Positions 46,490 to 56,398 of a DNA stretch of 64,000 bases are shown here, one piece after another. This stretch comes from Polaromonas sp. (GTDB lineage Bacteria; Pseudomonadota; Gammaproteobacteria; Burkholderiales; Burkholderiaceae_C). Positions within the stretch are counted from its first letter, which is position 1. Each line of letters begins with the position of its first letter. The notes below the pieces were generated by a model, which saw nothing but the letters and a program-made list of their open reading frames with translations, made no database searches and was not told the origin of the DNA. The position numbers were made by a program, and so were the translations under genes. Location of the stretch: assembly GCF_010365105.1 (NCBI RefSeq), contig NZ_JAAFGZ010000007.1:62001-126000 (forward strand). The letters run 5' to 3'.

Positions 46490-47458
46490 ATGCCCAACCA
46501 ATGGCAAAATCAAAGGATGAGGAAAATATCTAATTTATATATTCGAAGTAATATATTAGTGTCACTGTGCATTTTTGCAATTTTTGCCTTCTCGAGCATT
46601 GAAAACTCTTTCGCCCAGGTCACGCTACCCCTAAACAGTGATTCAAGTTACGCAGCACTGATTGAAAAGCATGCAAAACTTAAACCTCAATTAGCGCAAA
46701 ATATTTACCATCGTCCTCTGGTTTTCGAATCAGTAGAAAATTCCGATAATGTAAGTAGCTCAGTTTATGCTGTATTAAACTCTCCATTTGACTTGGTGAG
46801 TTCAACTTTTAAAAAGCCTGATCTGTGGTGTGAAGTATTAATACTTCATCTGAATACAAAATATTGCAATGCGACTTCGGAATCCGTCAATCCAGCCCGG
46901 ATTGTTGTCAACATAGGAAAAAAAACGCCTCAGCCGCTCGCTGACACCTTTCCTCTTGAATTCTCTCACCAGGTTAGTGTCGAAACGTCCAAATATATGT
47001 CAGTGGAATTGCACGCAAACAAAGGTCCTTTGAATACGACAGATTATCAGCTTGAGTTGCGTGCTATTCCTTTGTCCGAAGGAAAAACGTTTATTAATCT
47101 TCGTTACTCTTATAAGTACGGGCTAGCTGGCAAGCTGGCCATGAACACTTATCTGTCCACTTTGGGCCGCGGTAAAATTGGTTTTACCAAGCTGGCATCA
47201 GGTGGCAGTACTGATTATGTTGGAGGAATGCGAGGTGCTGTGGAACGCAACACCATGCGTTATTACTTGGCAATAGAAGCTTATCTTGCATCACTTAAAC
47301 AGTCCGCAGCGCAACTACCAGATGCAAGATTGCAGTACTGGTTTGATGCAACTGAAGAATATTCCCTGCAGCTACGCGAAGTAGACCGTTCAAGCTACCT
47401 AGCCATGAAGAAGGATGAATATGCGCGCCAGCGGAAAACCCCTCTTACCATTCATTAA
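46490..47458 (+). CDS. Exported protein of unknown function
   Basis: 322 residues from MPNQWQNQRMRKI, chosen because AGGAG lies 4 bases before this ATG; ATG at 46517 is the next choice. A hydrophobic signal segment (ILVSLCIFAIFAFSSIENSFAQ) ends in a clean AQ site. The mature part has DSSYAALIEKHAKLKPQLAQNIYHRPLVFESVE, a Cys pair (WCEVLILHLNTKYC), and a beta-rich SYKYGLAGKLAMNTYLSTLGRGKIGFT. I recognise no characterised family. The codons are A/T-rich relative to the flanks. It lies downstream of the recombinase with an A/T-rich gap and ends near a strong hairpin. Confidence 0.7.
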   Translation: MPNQWQNQRMRKISNLYIRSNILVSLCIFAIFAFSSIENSFAQVTLPLNSDSSYAALIEKHAKLKPQLAQNIYHRPLVFESVENSDNVSSSVYAVLNSPFDLVSSTFKKPDLWCEVLILHLNTKYCNATSESVNPARIVVNIGKKTPQPLADTFPLEFSHQVSVETSKYMSVELHANKGPLNTTDYQLELRAIPLSEGKTFINLRYSYKYGLAGKLAMNTYLSTLGRGKIGFTKLASGGSTDYVGGMRGAVERNTMRYYLAIEAYLASLKQSAAQLPDARLQYWFDATEEYSLQLREVDRSSYLAMKKDEYARQRKTPLTIH

Positions 47459-47472
47459 TTGTGGCTATTATA

Positions 47473-47507
47473 GTAACCATCCCAAGGCTTTGCCGGGGGA
47501 TGGTTAC
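47473..47507. terminator. Hairpin after the exported-protein gene
   Basis: GTAACCATCCC (47473-47483) pairs perfectly with GGGATGGTTAC (47497-47507); the loop contains a GGC-TTT-GCC mini-stem. No T tract follows, so it may be a stalling or processing hairpin. Its right arm overlaps the first codons of a catalase-like fragment. Confidence 0.5.
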
Positions 47508-47749
47508 TTCAGGATGCAATCAAATTTCCAGATCTGATCCATACACTCAAACCCGAATCTCATCATGAATTACCTCAAGCCAGTAGCGCGCACGATTCAT
47601 TTTGGGATTTTGCCTCTTTCGCCCCTGAAGTAGCCCATATGCTTGATGTACGCAAAGTGCTTGATAGGCAGGTGCCGCAAGCTTTTCAATCGGCCATAAC
47701 TCTTCATCGATATCGGGATCGGATGAATTTAGACACAGTTCCAGCTTGA
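47501..47749 (+). pseudogene. Remnant of a large-subunit (KatE/HPII-type) catalase
   Basis: Reading from TGG at 47501 gives WLLQDAIKFPDLIHTLKPE, then HELPQASSAHDSFWDFASFAPEVAHML. These match well the remembered clade-2 catalase stretch of the form QDAIKFPDLVHAVKP..IPQA.SAHDTFWDFVSL.PE..HM. There is no start codon, no haem-binding or catalytic His region, and after AHML the similarity stops and an unrelated DVRKVLDRQVPQ follows to a TGA. It is a broken piece of about 45-50 catalase residues, evidence of a deletion at the right edge of the A/T-rich island. Confidence 0.75.
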
Positions 47750-47752
47750 AGT

Positions 47753-48676
47753 CTAGACATCAGTTTCTTTGTGAAGCTTGAAGGAAACGGTGGGCACGGT
47801 GAAATCTTGAAAAGAAGCGCCAAGGGCCATTTCTCCATTAAGGAGTAGTACGCAATCCTGCCTGCGTAAAGGAATAACAGACTCCTCGTTGGAAAACCTT
47901 ACCCATGTGCCATAACTACTGATATCTTTCAAATAAAATTTTCCCGCCCGCCATTCGATCATGGCATGTCTGCGTGACACCCTGGGATCCTGAACCACAA
48001 ATTGAGCATCACTATCTCGGCCAAGATAAACAGGAAACTCAGCGGTGGTAAATCTCGCGTTCAGATCGAGCCATGAAAATTCAATATAGGTTGGATTGGT
48101 ATATTGATTGTCAAAAGACGAAGGCATCAAACTGGCAGGCATGGTGAAAATTTCAGACAACAATTCGTCCTGCCATTCGACACGATGGACAATACAAAAT
48201 TCTGCCCTGCCTCTGATAGCCATAGGGCCAAGGCAGCGTGAGCGCAACGCGAAAGCATCCGGCAGATGTTGAATCACACTATCACTGACAAGTATTTGTT
48301 CTGAACCCGATAGGTCGCTGAGACGGGATGCCACATTGACGGCGTCACCATAGCAATCGCCGTCTTGCTCGACAACATCACCACGTGCCATCCCTATCTG
48401 AAGCCTCATTTTTAAAAGACGCGGCCAATGGCTAATCCTTTCATAGTGAATCTTCTGAAGTTCGCTGCCAGCAGCAACTGCATCCTGACTTTCCTTAAAC
48501 AGGATGAGGACACCGTCGCCCAAGGATTTCACAACTTGTCCACTGTGCTTTTCACAAATGCTGGCTATCCATTGTGTCAGGCGGGTAATTGCCTGAGTAG
48601 CCTTGACATTGCCAAGTTTTTCGAAAACACCGGTGCTTCCAGTAAGATCCGCAAAAACGACGGTGAACTCAGCCAT
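47753..48676 (-). CDS. Class III adenylate/guanylate cyclase with C-terminal FHA domain
   Basis: 307 residues. The cyclase domain opens VVFADLTGSTGVFEKLG, with metal Asp10 and Asp54 (SLGDGVLIL), and has DCYGDAVNVASRLSDLSG, carrying the Asn114/Arg118 pair of the transition state. All core residues appear present, so cAMP or cGMP synthesis is plausible. A linker leads to an FHA domain from about residue 205: VYLGRDSDAQFVV with Gly-Arg at 219-220, VSRRHAMIEW with Ser234 and His237, then DISSYGTWVRF where Tyr replaces the usual Asn. It binds phosphothreonine partners in known FHA proteins. Soluble, no membrane segment. Confidence 0.9.
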   Translation of the reverse strand: MAEFTVVFADLTGSTGVFEKLGNVKATQAITRLTQWIASICEKHSGQVVKSLGDGVLILFKESQDAVAAGSELQKIHYERISHWPRLLKMRLQIGMARGDVVEQDGDCYGDAVNVASRLSDLSGSEQILVSDSVIQHLPDAFALRSRCLGPMAIRGRAEFCIVHRVEWQDELLSEIFTMPASLMPSSFDNQYTNPTYIEFSWLDLNARFTTAEFPVYLGRDSDAQFVVQDPRVSRRHAMIEWRAGKFYLKDISSYGTWVRFSNEESVIPLRRQDCVLLLNGEMALGASFQDFTVPTVSFKLHKETDV

Positions 48677-48732
48677 GGGTGTGGATGCTACCTGTTGTAC
48701 GGGATTAAATTACAGCATGGCTGATTCGCTGC

Positions 48733-49692
48733 TCAATGCTGATGTCCCCAAAGCAAAAATGCGTCTCGACCATCGACTGCAAGGGTAACAGGCAGACCCA
48801 CTGGCAGAACAACCTTGGTGGCGACATGCCCGAAAGGAAGTCCGGTAAGGACTTGCGCAGTCACCTGCCTTTTTAACCACGCGATCACACTGGCCATCTT
48901 GTAGCCTTTGTCGTGTGCCACGAGTTTGTACTGACTGAACTGGCCAAATATGATTGCTTTTTGCTGTGCAAGTATGCCAGCCTGTAGCAGTTGGGCGAGC
49001 ATACGTTCTACCCGGTAGGGATGCTCGCCCACATCTTCAATGAATAAGATGCCATTTTTTATGACGGGAAGATAAGGTGTTCCGACCAGCGAAGCCAGCA
49101 TCGCCAAATTACCGCCCCACAGCACAGCATGATCAATGCTGTATGGATCATTTACAACGTCTGCGCTTGACGGAACGTCTTCTCCAGCTATTTTTTTAAT
49201 AGCTGTTTTTGGTAATCGCCAACCACTACCCTCCCCTTGCCCTGTCACCAGATCTCCAAAACAGGCTTCCATGATGTCATCAGCGCCTGCTGCAGCGCCA
49301 AAATCTTCACCCAGCGCAGGCCCCGCCCAACTGACTGCGCCTGTCTTTGCCAATAGCGCCATCTGGAATGCGGTGAAGTCGCTAAACCCGACAAATTGGG
49401 TACCACAGCCTACAGCTTTTGCAACGGCCTGGTAATCAATGGCGGGAAGAATACGTGTAAGGCCATAGCCGCCACGTGAAATCAGCGCCACATCGGCGCC
49501 GCTGGCTGAAGCCCTGTGTATGGCCGCAAGTCGTGTTTCATCGTTCCCTGCGAAGCGCTGATGGCTTGCCAAGGCAGCCTCATCGATCTCCACTTCATAA
49601 CCCAGTGCTGTCAGGCGCTTAACACCTCTTTTAAAAGCCGACTTGTCGCGCACAGCACTGGAGGGAGAGTAAATATAGATATGTTTTTTCAC
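48733..49692 (-). CDS. ldcA: LD-carboxypeptidase (muramoyltetrapeptide carboxypeptidase)
   Basis: 319 residues. The family motif ALISRGGYGLTRILPAIDY and the nucleophile region FVGFSDFTAFQMALLAKTGAVSWAGP contain the catalytic Ser (GFSDF). The C-terminal His is in GLPFGHVATKVVLPVG. LdcA removes the terminal D-Ala from cytosolic tetrapeptides during peptidoglycan recycling. In the middle (KTAIKKIAGEDVPSS) a weak copy of the repeat lies in frame. The upstream gap with A/T-rich sequence should hold its promoter. Confidence 0.92.
   Translation of the reverse strand: MKKHIYIYSPSSAVRDKSAFKRGVKRLTALGYEVEIDEAALASHQRFAGNDETRLAAIHRASASGADVALISRGGYGLTRILPAIDYQAVAKAVGCGTQFVGFSDFTAFQMALLAKTGAVSWAGPALGEDFGAAAGADDIMEACFGDLVTGQGEGSGWRLPKTAIKKIAGEDVPSSADVVNDPYSIDHAVLWGGNLAMLASLVGTPYLPVIKNGILFIEDVGEHPYRVERMLAQLLQAGILAQQKAIIFGQFSQYKLVAHDKGYKMASVIAWLKRQVTAQVLTGLPFGHVATKVVLPVGLPVTLAVDGRDAFLLWGHQH
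49187..49216 (+). repeat. Interspersed repeat copy 9 (partial), inside ldcA
   Basis: GCTATTTTTTTAATAGCTG followed by TTTTTGG; only the first half of the repeat is clear. In ldcA it encodes KTAIKKIAG without breaking the frame. Confidence 0.4.
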
Positions 49693-49843
49693 AATACCGA
49701 GTATCCCATTCCTGAGGTTGTGATTTGGTTGGGTTACGTTTGTACAAACATATTATTTCGACAGATAAGGATTTCTAATTTCTTAATAGATGTGTAGATT
49801 ACATTAAATTTTAATTGATGCAGTAGAGGCCCACAACACGCAT

Positions 49844-51082
49844 TTAGCGCTTGCTGTGAAAAGTCCAGAAACTTTCAGTTTCGCGAAAAATATCCCGATT
49901 TTCTGCATTGTCAAATCCCTGCGCCATAACCGACAGTACAAGCGATCCCGTCCGATAGCTCTGCCCGGGGAATGGTGCATCGCATCCTGGATCGATTGAA
50001 TGGCTGGGCTGAATCTTTTTTAATTTGCTTGAATGAATCAAACAATGATCGTTATCTATGCGGCGTCTTGCTTGATTCCACACTAGAAGCCCCCCGTTTA
50101 AGGTTTGCTCATCTTCGGTAAAACTGCCCTCTACACTAATGCGCTGCAGACCTCTATAACGCAGAGGTGCGGCCATCGGCAGCGTCAAACCCAGCAGGCT
50201 TTGCCGTTCTGGAAGCACCAGCACTATGTTGCGCAGGTCAAGAGCCTCAACCAGTTCAACCATAATCTGGCGATGCCTTGCCAACGTATGAAAAGCGGCC
50301 TTCTTGGGCTTGTCGCTTTTCCCGAATCCGATCAAATCCGGTACTACGACCCGGTCTCCGGATTCAAGCAAAGAGGAAATCAATTGTCGAAACCCGTAAC
50401 TCCAGCCACTAAAGTCATGCAGGCACAAGTAGGTAATCGACTCCTGCTTGGCCGCATCTCCAGACGAAACCATTTTCTCGTCAAGATAATGCATTCGCAA
50501 ACGGTCAAGGGCGGGCAAGTCGCTGCGATAGTTTGGATTCCAGGGATAGTCAGGCAAACCATCGAAGGCAGCATCGGGCGTTCGCAGTGCGTCATCGCGC
50601 AAGGGATGACGCCGCCGTGCCGATGCACGCTGCTCAACCCGGCGCTGGCGAAAAAAATCCTGCATCAGTGCGCAGCTCGCTTCGGCCAGCATTCCGCCCT
50701 GCCACTCGGTTCGGTGGTTGAGCGCAGTTGTTGCAAACAGGTTAACAACGGAACCGGCCGCCCCGGTCTTGGGTTCAGGGGCGCCAAATACCACACGTTT
50801 GAGCCGCGCGTTCAGGATGGCGCCACTGCACATCGCGCACGGCTCCAGCGTGACAAACAATTCGCACTCGTTCAGCCGATAGTTTCCGAGAATTTTTGCT
50901 GCAGCCCGCAAGGCGACGATCTCGGCATGGGCTGTTGGATCATGGCCACTCACCAGGGCATTGCGACCAGTGGCAATTACTTGGCCTTGCCTCACAAGCA
51001 CAGCCCCGACGGGAACCTCCCCTGACTTAGCCGCCATTCTGGCCTCATCAAGGGCCAGTGCCATAAAATCAGCATCAGTCAT
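49844..51082 (-). CDS. tadA: tRNA adenosine deaminase TadA fused to a degenerate haloalkane-dehalogenase-like hydrolase domain
   Basis: 412 residues. Residues 1-150 are a complete TadA: HAE at 52-54 (zinc His and catalytic Glu) and PCAMC at 81-85, with SVVNLFATTALNHR. It makes inosine at tRNA wobble position 34. Residues about 175-410 are an alpha/beta hydrolase resembling haloalkane dehalogenase: YLCLHDFSGWSYGFRQLI, VVVPDLIGFGKSDKPKKAAF, DLRNIVLVLPERQSLLGLTLPMA. At the nucleophile elbow, where dehalogenases have QDWGG, this protein has PERQS, so the second domain is probably not a normal hydrolase. The fusion seems genuine: one open frame with no break. Confidence 0.93.
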   Translation of the reverse strand: MTDADFMALALDEARMAAKSGEVPVGAVLVRQGQVIATGRNALVSGHDPTAHAEIVALRAAAKILGNYRLNECELFVTLEPCAMCSGAILNARLKRVVFGAPEPKTGAAGSVVNLFATTALNHRTEWQGGMLAEASCALMQDFFRQRRVEQRASARRRHPLRDDALRTPDAAFDGLPDYPWNPNYRSDLPALDRLRMHYLDEKMVSSGDAAKQESITYLCLHDFSGWSYGFRQLISSLLESGDRVVVPDLIGFGKSDKPKKAAFHTLARHRQIMVELVEALDLRNIVLVLPERQSLLGLTLPMAAPLRYRGLQRISVEGSFTEDEQTLNGGLLVWNQARRRIDNDHCLIHSSKLKKIQPSHSIDPGCDAPFPGQSYRTGSLVLSVMAQGFDNAENRDIFRETESFWTFHSKR

Positions 51083-51084
51083 TT

Positions 51085-51139
51085 GCTACTTAAAGTATAG
51101 CTATAAACCGAATAGGGTCGTGCGTAAGTGCCATTTTTC
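51085..51139 (+). repeat. Interspersed repeat copy 10
   Basis: GCTACTTAAAGTATAGC, then TGCGTAAGTGCCATTTTTCA. The tail overlaps the complement of the stop codon of the 81-residue protein gene, and the first base is 3 past the tadA start. It fills the short gap between these genes. Confidence 0.65.
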
Positions 51140-51383
51140 ACTCTCCATCGACAGCTCTCGGCCGTTGCATCGCGGCTTCGAGCGACTGCCTGACGTGTTC
51201 CTGAATCTGCTGACTCTGCAGCTGAGGATTTTTGGCACCGGACAATCCTGTCGGCTCAACATTAGTCGGAGGGGCAAGCACGGGGTTTTGCGCTCCCGTC
51301 ACAGCCCCAATCTGCTTTTTTGCCAGTAGCCCAACGACAGCCAGCACGATCAACAAACTTATCATCCCGAAAACCAGACGCAT
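51138..51383 (-). CDS. Small membrane-anchored hypothetical protein
   Basis: 81 residues. One N-terminal transmembrane helix (VFGMISLLIVLAVVGLLAKKQIG) is followed by a soluble Gln/Pro-rich part ending HVRQSLEAAMQRPRAVDGE. No family recognised; such single-helix proteins are common before guaA/tadA in this bacterial group as far as I recall. It starts one base after the FMN-binding gene's stop. Its own stop falls inside repeat copy 10. Confidence 0.7.
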   Translation of the reverse strand: MRLVFGMISLLIVLAVVGLLAKKQIGAVTGAQNPVLAPPTNVEPTGLSGAKNPQLQSQQIQEHVRQSLEAAMQRPRAVDGE

Positions 51384-51384
51384 T

Positions 51385-52032
51385 TCAACCCTTCAGACTG
51401 TTTGGTGAATCCCTGGAGATATGTTTTATCCAGCGTCCAAGGTCCTGTTCGGCATCATTGCCACTTTCATAAACGGCCTGCGTAGCTAAAAGGGCTTCGG
51501 GCCGGTGCTGGTTGAGTTTTAACTTGCATTGCAGGTCGGTCACCTGCAACTCGAACGCCACGATGCCAGCCAGCATTTTCCGGGTATACGCATCATCCAT
51601 TCCGCGCCACTGTTCAGCATAGGCAGGCTCGTGATCGCCTATGAGTTTTTTCAGGAGATTATCCTTGGCCGCAGCGTCTTCCACCAGTGTCGCCTGCACG
51701 GTGCAGTGCACTGCCAGGTAATTCCAGGTCGGAACCCGGGCAAGGTCAGGGTAAACCTTGGGCGACAGATAGGCATGCGGCCCGAGAAAAGTCACGACCG
51801 CCTGCGGCCGGTCCCGCAAATAGCGCCAATGGGGATTTCCTCTGGCGACATGTCCCAGCAGGGTGAACGTCTGTGGCCCAGCAGGATCGTCCGTCATTTC
51901 CAGATGCAGCGGCAAATGGGTAATGAAAGGCAGATCCGACGCGTCAATGCTGATTAGGCTGGCAAAGGGGTGTTGACGAATCAGGTCCGCAGCCTGGGCG
52001 CGGTCGCCTTCAAAATGGGGAGGCAGGTACAT
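51385..52032 (-). CDS. FMN-binding negative transcriptional regulator, PaiB family
   Basis: 215 residues. MYLPPHFEGDRAQAADLIRQHPFASLIS and THLPLHLE begin a split-barrel flavin-binding domain; HVARGNPHW and the VPTWNYLAVHCTV motif are characteristic of PaiB-type proteins. Bacillus PaiB represses sporulation and protease genes; in proteobacteria the family is poorly studied and may be a flavin-dependent enzyme. Its downstream neighbour is the small membrane protein, with one base between the genes. Confidence 0.88.
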   Translation of the reverse strand: MYLPPHFEGDRAQAADLIRQHPFASLISIDASDLPFITHLPLHLEMTDDPAGPQTFTLLGHVARGNPHWRYLRDRPQAVVTFLGPHAYLSPKVYPDLARVPTWNYLAVHCTVQATLVEDAAAKDNLLKKLIGDHEPAYAEQWRGMDDAYTRKMLAGIVAFELQVTDLQCKLKLNQHRPEALLATQAVYESGNDAEQDLGRWIKHISRDSPNSLKG

Positions 52033-52156
52033 GGCCGCAAGCTTAATCCGGAATCACATCCAAGTCGTGACCGGACCTGCTGGAATATCGGGCTTTTGAC
52101 ATGGCACAGCAATGCTTCGTAATACGTTCAAGCCAGCGAAATCGCCAATCAACGGC

Positions 52157-53779
52157 TTATTCCCACTCGATGGTTGCAGGCGGCTTGCTGCTGACGTCGT
52201 AGGTGACGCGGTTGATGCCGCGCACTTCGTTGATGATGCGGCCGGACACCTTTTTGAGCAGCGCATAAGGCAACTCCGCCCAGTCGGCAGTCATGAAGTC
52301 GTTGGTTTGCACAGCGCGCAGCGCCACCACATACTCATACGTGCGGCCATCGCCCATCACGCCGACGCTTTTCACTGGCAAGAATACCGTGAAGGCCTGG
52401 CTGGTCAGGTCATACCAGTTCTTGCCGGTTTGCGCATCCTTGAAGTTTCGCAACTCTTCGATAAAGATGGCATCGGCCCGGCGCAGCAGATCGGCATATT
52501 CTTTTTTGACTTCTCCCAGGATTCGCACGCCCAGCCCCGGCCCCGGAAAGGGATGGCGGTACACCATGTCGTGCGGCAGTCCCAGCGCCACACCCAACTC
52601 GCGCACCTCGTCCTTGAACAGTTCACGCAGCGGTTCGAGCAGCTTCAAACCCAGCTGTTCGGGCAGACCACCGACGTTGTGATGGCTCTTGATGGTGACG
52701 GCTTTCTTGCTCTTGGCACCGCCCGACTCGATCACGTCAGGATAGATGGTTCCCTGGGCCAGCCATTTAGCGCCCTTGTAGGCACCGTCCAGCCCCGCCT
52801 TGAGCCGGGCGGCTTCCGCCTTGAATACCTCGACAAACTCACGACCGATGATCTTGCGCTTGGCTTCCGGGTCGCTGACACCGGCAAGGTGGCCCAGGAA
52901 CTGCTCGGCGGCATCAACACGAATCACCTTGGCGTGCAGCTTGCCAACAAACATGTCCATCACCATGTCACCCTCGTTCAGGCGCAACAGGCCGTGATCG
53001 ACAAAGACGCAGGTGAGTTGGTCGCCAATGGCGCGGTGAATCAGTGCGGCAGCCACGGAGGAGTCGACACCACCCGACAAGCCCAGGATGACTTCCTCGT
53101 CGCCGACCTGCTGACGGATTTTCTCGACCGCCTCGGCAATGTAGTCGCCCATGACCCAGTCAGGACGGGTAGCACAAATATCAAGCACAAAGCGGTTGAG
53201 GATGGCTGCGCCCTGCTTGGTGTGGGTAACTTCAGGATGAAACTGCAGACCGTAAAAATGCCGTTCCTCGTCCGCGATACCGGCAATTGGGCAACTGTCG
53301 GTGCTGGCCATGAGCTTGAAGCCTGGCGGCATTTCAGTCACCTTGTCACCATGGCTCATCCAGACCGTGAGCATGCCCTGCCCTTCTGGCGTGGTGAAGT
53401 CCGCAATGTCCTTGAGCAAAGCCGTGTGGCCGCGCGCCCGGACATCGGCATGTCCGAATTCGCGCTTGTGGCCGCCTTCGACCTTGCCGCCCAGCTGGTA
53501 CGCCATGGCCTGCATGCCGTAGCAGATGCCCAGCACCGGAATACCCAGTTCAAACACCGACTGCGGCGCCTTGTCGGTGGCGTCTTCATAAATGCTGGCG
53601 TGGCTGCCCGACAAGATGATGCCCTTGAGGTTGCCGTCGCTTGCATATTCGCGAACCCAGGCATCGCTCACGTCGCAGGGATGGACTTCGCAGAAAACAT
53701 GGGCTTCGCGTACCCGGCGTGCGATCAGTTGTGTGACCTGTGAGCCGAAATCGAGAATGAGGATTTTTTGGTGCTGCAT
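52157..53779 (-). CDS. guaA: GMP synthase (glutamine-hydrolysing)
   Basis: 540 residues from [22 protein letters not shown]. Class I glutamine amidotransferase: catalytic Cys in LGICYGMQ, His in [13 protein letters not shown] pyrophosphatase domain: [19 protein letters not shown]-loop. The C-terminal dimerisation domain ends [15 protein letters not shown]. It converts XMP to GMP. It follows guaB on the same strand, after a terminator, so read-through or its own promoter must serve it. Confidence 0.97.
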   Translation of the reverse strand: MQHQKILILDFGSQVTQLIARRVREAHVFCEVHPCDVSDAWVREYASDGNLKGIILSGSHASIYEDATDKAPQSVFELGIPVLGICYGMQAMAYQLGGKVEGGHKREFGHADVRARGHTALLKDIADFTTPEGQGMLTVWMSHGDKVTEMPPGFKLMASTDSCPIAGIADEERHFYGLQFHPEVTHTKQGAAILNRFVLDICATRPDWVMGDYIAEAVEKIRQQVGDEEVILGLSGGVDSSVAAALIHRAIGDQLTCVFVDHGLLRLNEGDMVMDMFVGKLHAKVIRVDAAEQFLGHLAGVSDPEAKRKIIGREFVEVFKAEAARLKAGLDGAYKGAKWLAQGTIYPDVIESGGAKSKKAVTIKSHHNVGGLPEQLGLKLLEPLRELFKDEVRELGVALGLPHDMVYRHPFPGPGLGVRILGEVKKEYADLLRRADAIFIEELRNFKDAQTGKNWYDLTSQAFTVFLPVKSVGVMGDGRTYEYVVALRAVQTNDFMTADWAELPYALLKKVSGRIINEVRGINRVTYDVSSKPPATIEWE

Positions 53780-53803
53780 GAAAGACGCCTTGGGCGATGG
53801 TTC

Positions 53804-53842
53804 AGTCAAAAAAAGAAAAAGGGCGTCTGCCAACAGACGCCC
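53804..53842 (-). terminator. Rho-independent terminator between guaB and guaA
   Basis: GGGCGTCTG (53821-53829) pairs with CAGACGCCC (53834-53842) over a 4-base loop. On the minus strand a T-rich tail follows (TTTTTCTTTTTTT). It is 20 bases after the guaB stop. Confidence 0.88.
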
Positions 53843-53861
53843 AGGATGCGTGGGACAAGCT

Positions 53862-55481
<1,620 letters not shown>

Positions 55482-55483
55482 TC

Positions 55484-56011
55484 ATGGACTTCAAATTTCT
55501 GACACGAACCGTGGTTCTGGCCCTGGCCGGTAGCGTATTGACGATTCCAGCACTTGCCCAATGGCAATGGCTCGACAAAGACGGCCGAAAGGTATTCAGC
55601 GACCGGCCGCCGCCGCCCGACATTCCGCTGAAAAGCATCCTGAAGGAGCCTGGATTCAAGGTGCCCAATCCCCCTCAAGGTGAGGCTGCCAGTACGACAG
55701 CCCCTGCGGCATCGGCACCTGTCGCCAAAGGCAGCATGCCCAAGCTCTCGGGCAGGGATGCAGAACTCGAAGCCCGTAAAAAGCAGGCTGATGCTTTGGA
55801 GGAAGGTAAAAAGCAGGCAGAAGCGGAAAAACTTGCGAAAGCCAGGGCCGACAATTGCGAACGGGCAAAAAAAGGTCAGGCCACGCTGAAGTCTGGCGTA
55901 CGCATTGCGCTCACCAACGCAAAAGGAGAACGCGAATTCATGGATGACGCCGCCCGCTCCTTGGAAACCAAGCGCCTGCAGGCGATAGCCGAAAGCGACT
56001 GCGCCAAGTAA
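55484..56011 (+). CDS. DUF4124-domain exported protein
   Basis: 175 residues from MDFKFLTRTVVLALAGSVLTIPALAQWQWLDKDGRKVFSDRPPP. A signal peptide ends LAQ; WQWLDKDGRKVFSDRPPPPDIP is the DUF4124 core that begins many small envelope proteins of betaproteobacteria. The rest is a charged helix (ARKKQADALEEGKKQAEAEKLAKARADNCERAKKG) with two Cys. Function unknown. Divergent from guaB. Confidence 0.85.
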   Translation: MDFKFLTRTVVLALAGSVLTIPALAQWQWLDKDGRKVFSDRPPPPDIPLKSILKEPGFKVPNPPQGEAASTTAPAASAPVAKGSMPKLSGRDAELEARKKQADALEEGKKQAEAEKLAKARADNCERAKKGQATLKSGVRIALTNAKGEREFMDDAARSLETKRLQAIAESDCAK

Positions 56012-56032
56012 GGTGCTTGCCCGCTGATCGGT

Positions 56033-56398
56033 TCAGTAACCAGCTTTTGAACCAGGTCGCTTCACGGTGAACAACCCCGCGCTTTTGGCCCCCTGACGGT
56101 CAAAACGCTCGCGCCTGGCGGTTTTCGGATCGACGCGCAAAGGCCGGTAGATTTCTATCCGGTCCTTGTCTGCCAGCAGATGGTCCGGCCGGATTCTTCG
56201 CCCCCAGATACCTGCCAGCAGCCGGTTTTCCGCAAGCGCCGGAAATTCCTCGAAGATGCCGCAAGCCGCAAGCGCTTGAATGACGGTTGCGCCGGCCTCA
56301 AGCTCAAGCTGCCATTCTCTGACCTGGCGCGGGGCAGGTGAATAAACCAGCGTGATGTTCAGGCGCAAACCCGCTTTGGATGGCTCAGGTGTCGCCAT
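56033..56398 (-). CDS. rnfH: RnfH/RatB family ubiquitin-fold protein
   Basis: 121 residues from MATPEPSKAGLRLNITLVYSP. A beta-grasp fold with QVREWQLELEAGATVIQALAACGI, IWGRRIRPDHLLADKDRIEIYRPLRVDPKTARRERF. It overlaps the start of translation with the ratA stop by 14 bases. The ratA-rnfH pair next to smpB is conserved across proteobacteria; the function of RnfH is not established and the toxin-antitoxin label is doubtful. Confidence 0.92.
   Translation of the reverse strand: MATPEPSKAGLRLNITLVYSPAPRQVREWQLELEAGATVIQALAACGIFEEFPALAENRLLAGIWGRRIRPDHLLADKDRIEIYRPLRVDPKTARRERFDRQGAKSAGLFTVKRPGSKAGY

Noticed and set aside
44084-47752. A prophage or plasmid at the KfrA/recombinase island
   Set aside because: No capsid, terminase, replication or transfer genes and no clear att repeats were found.
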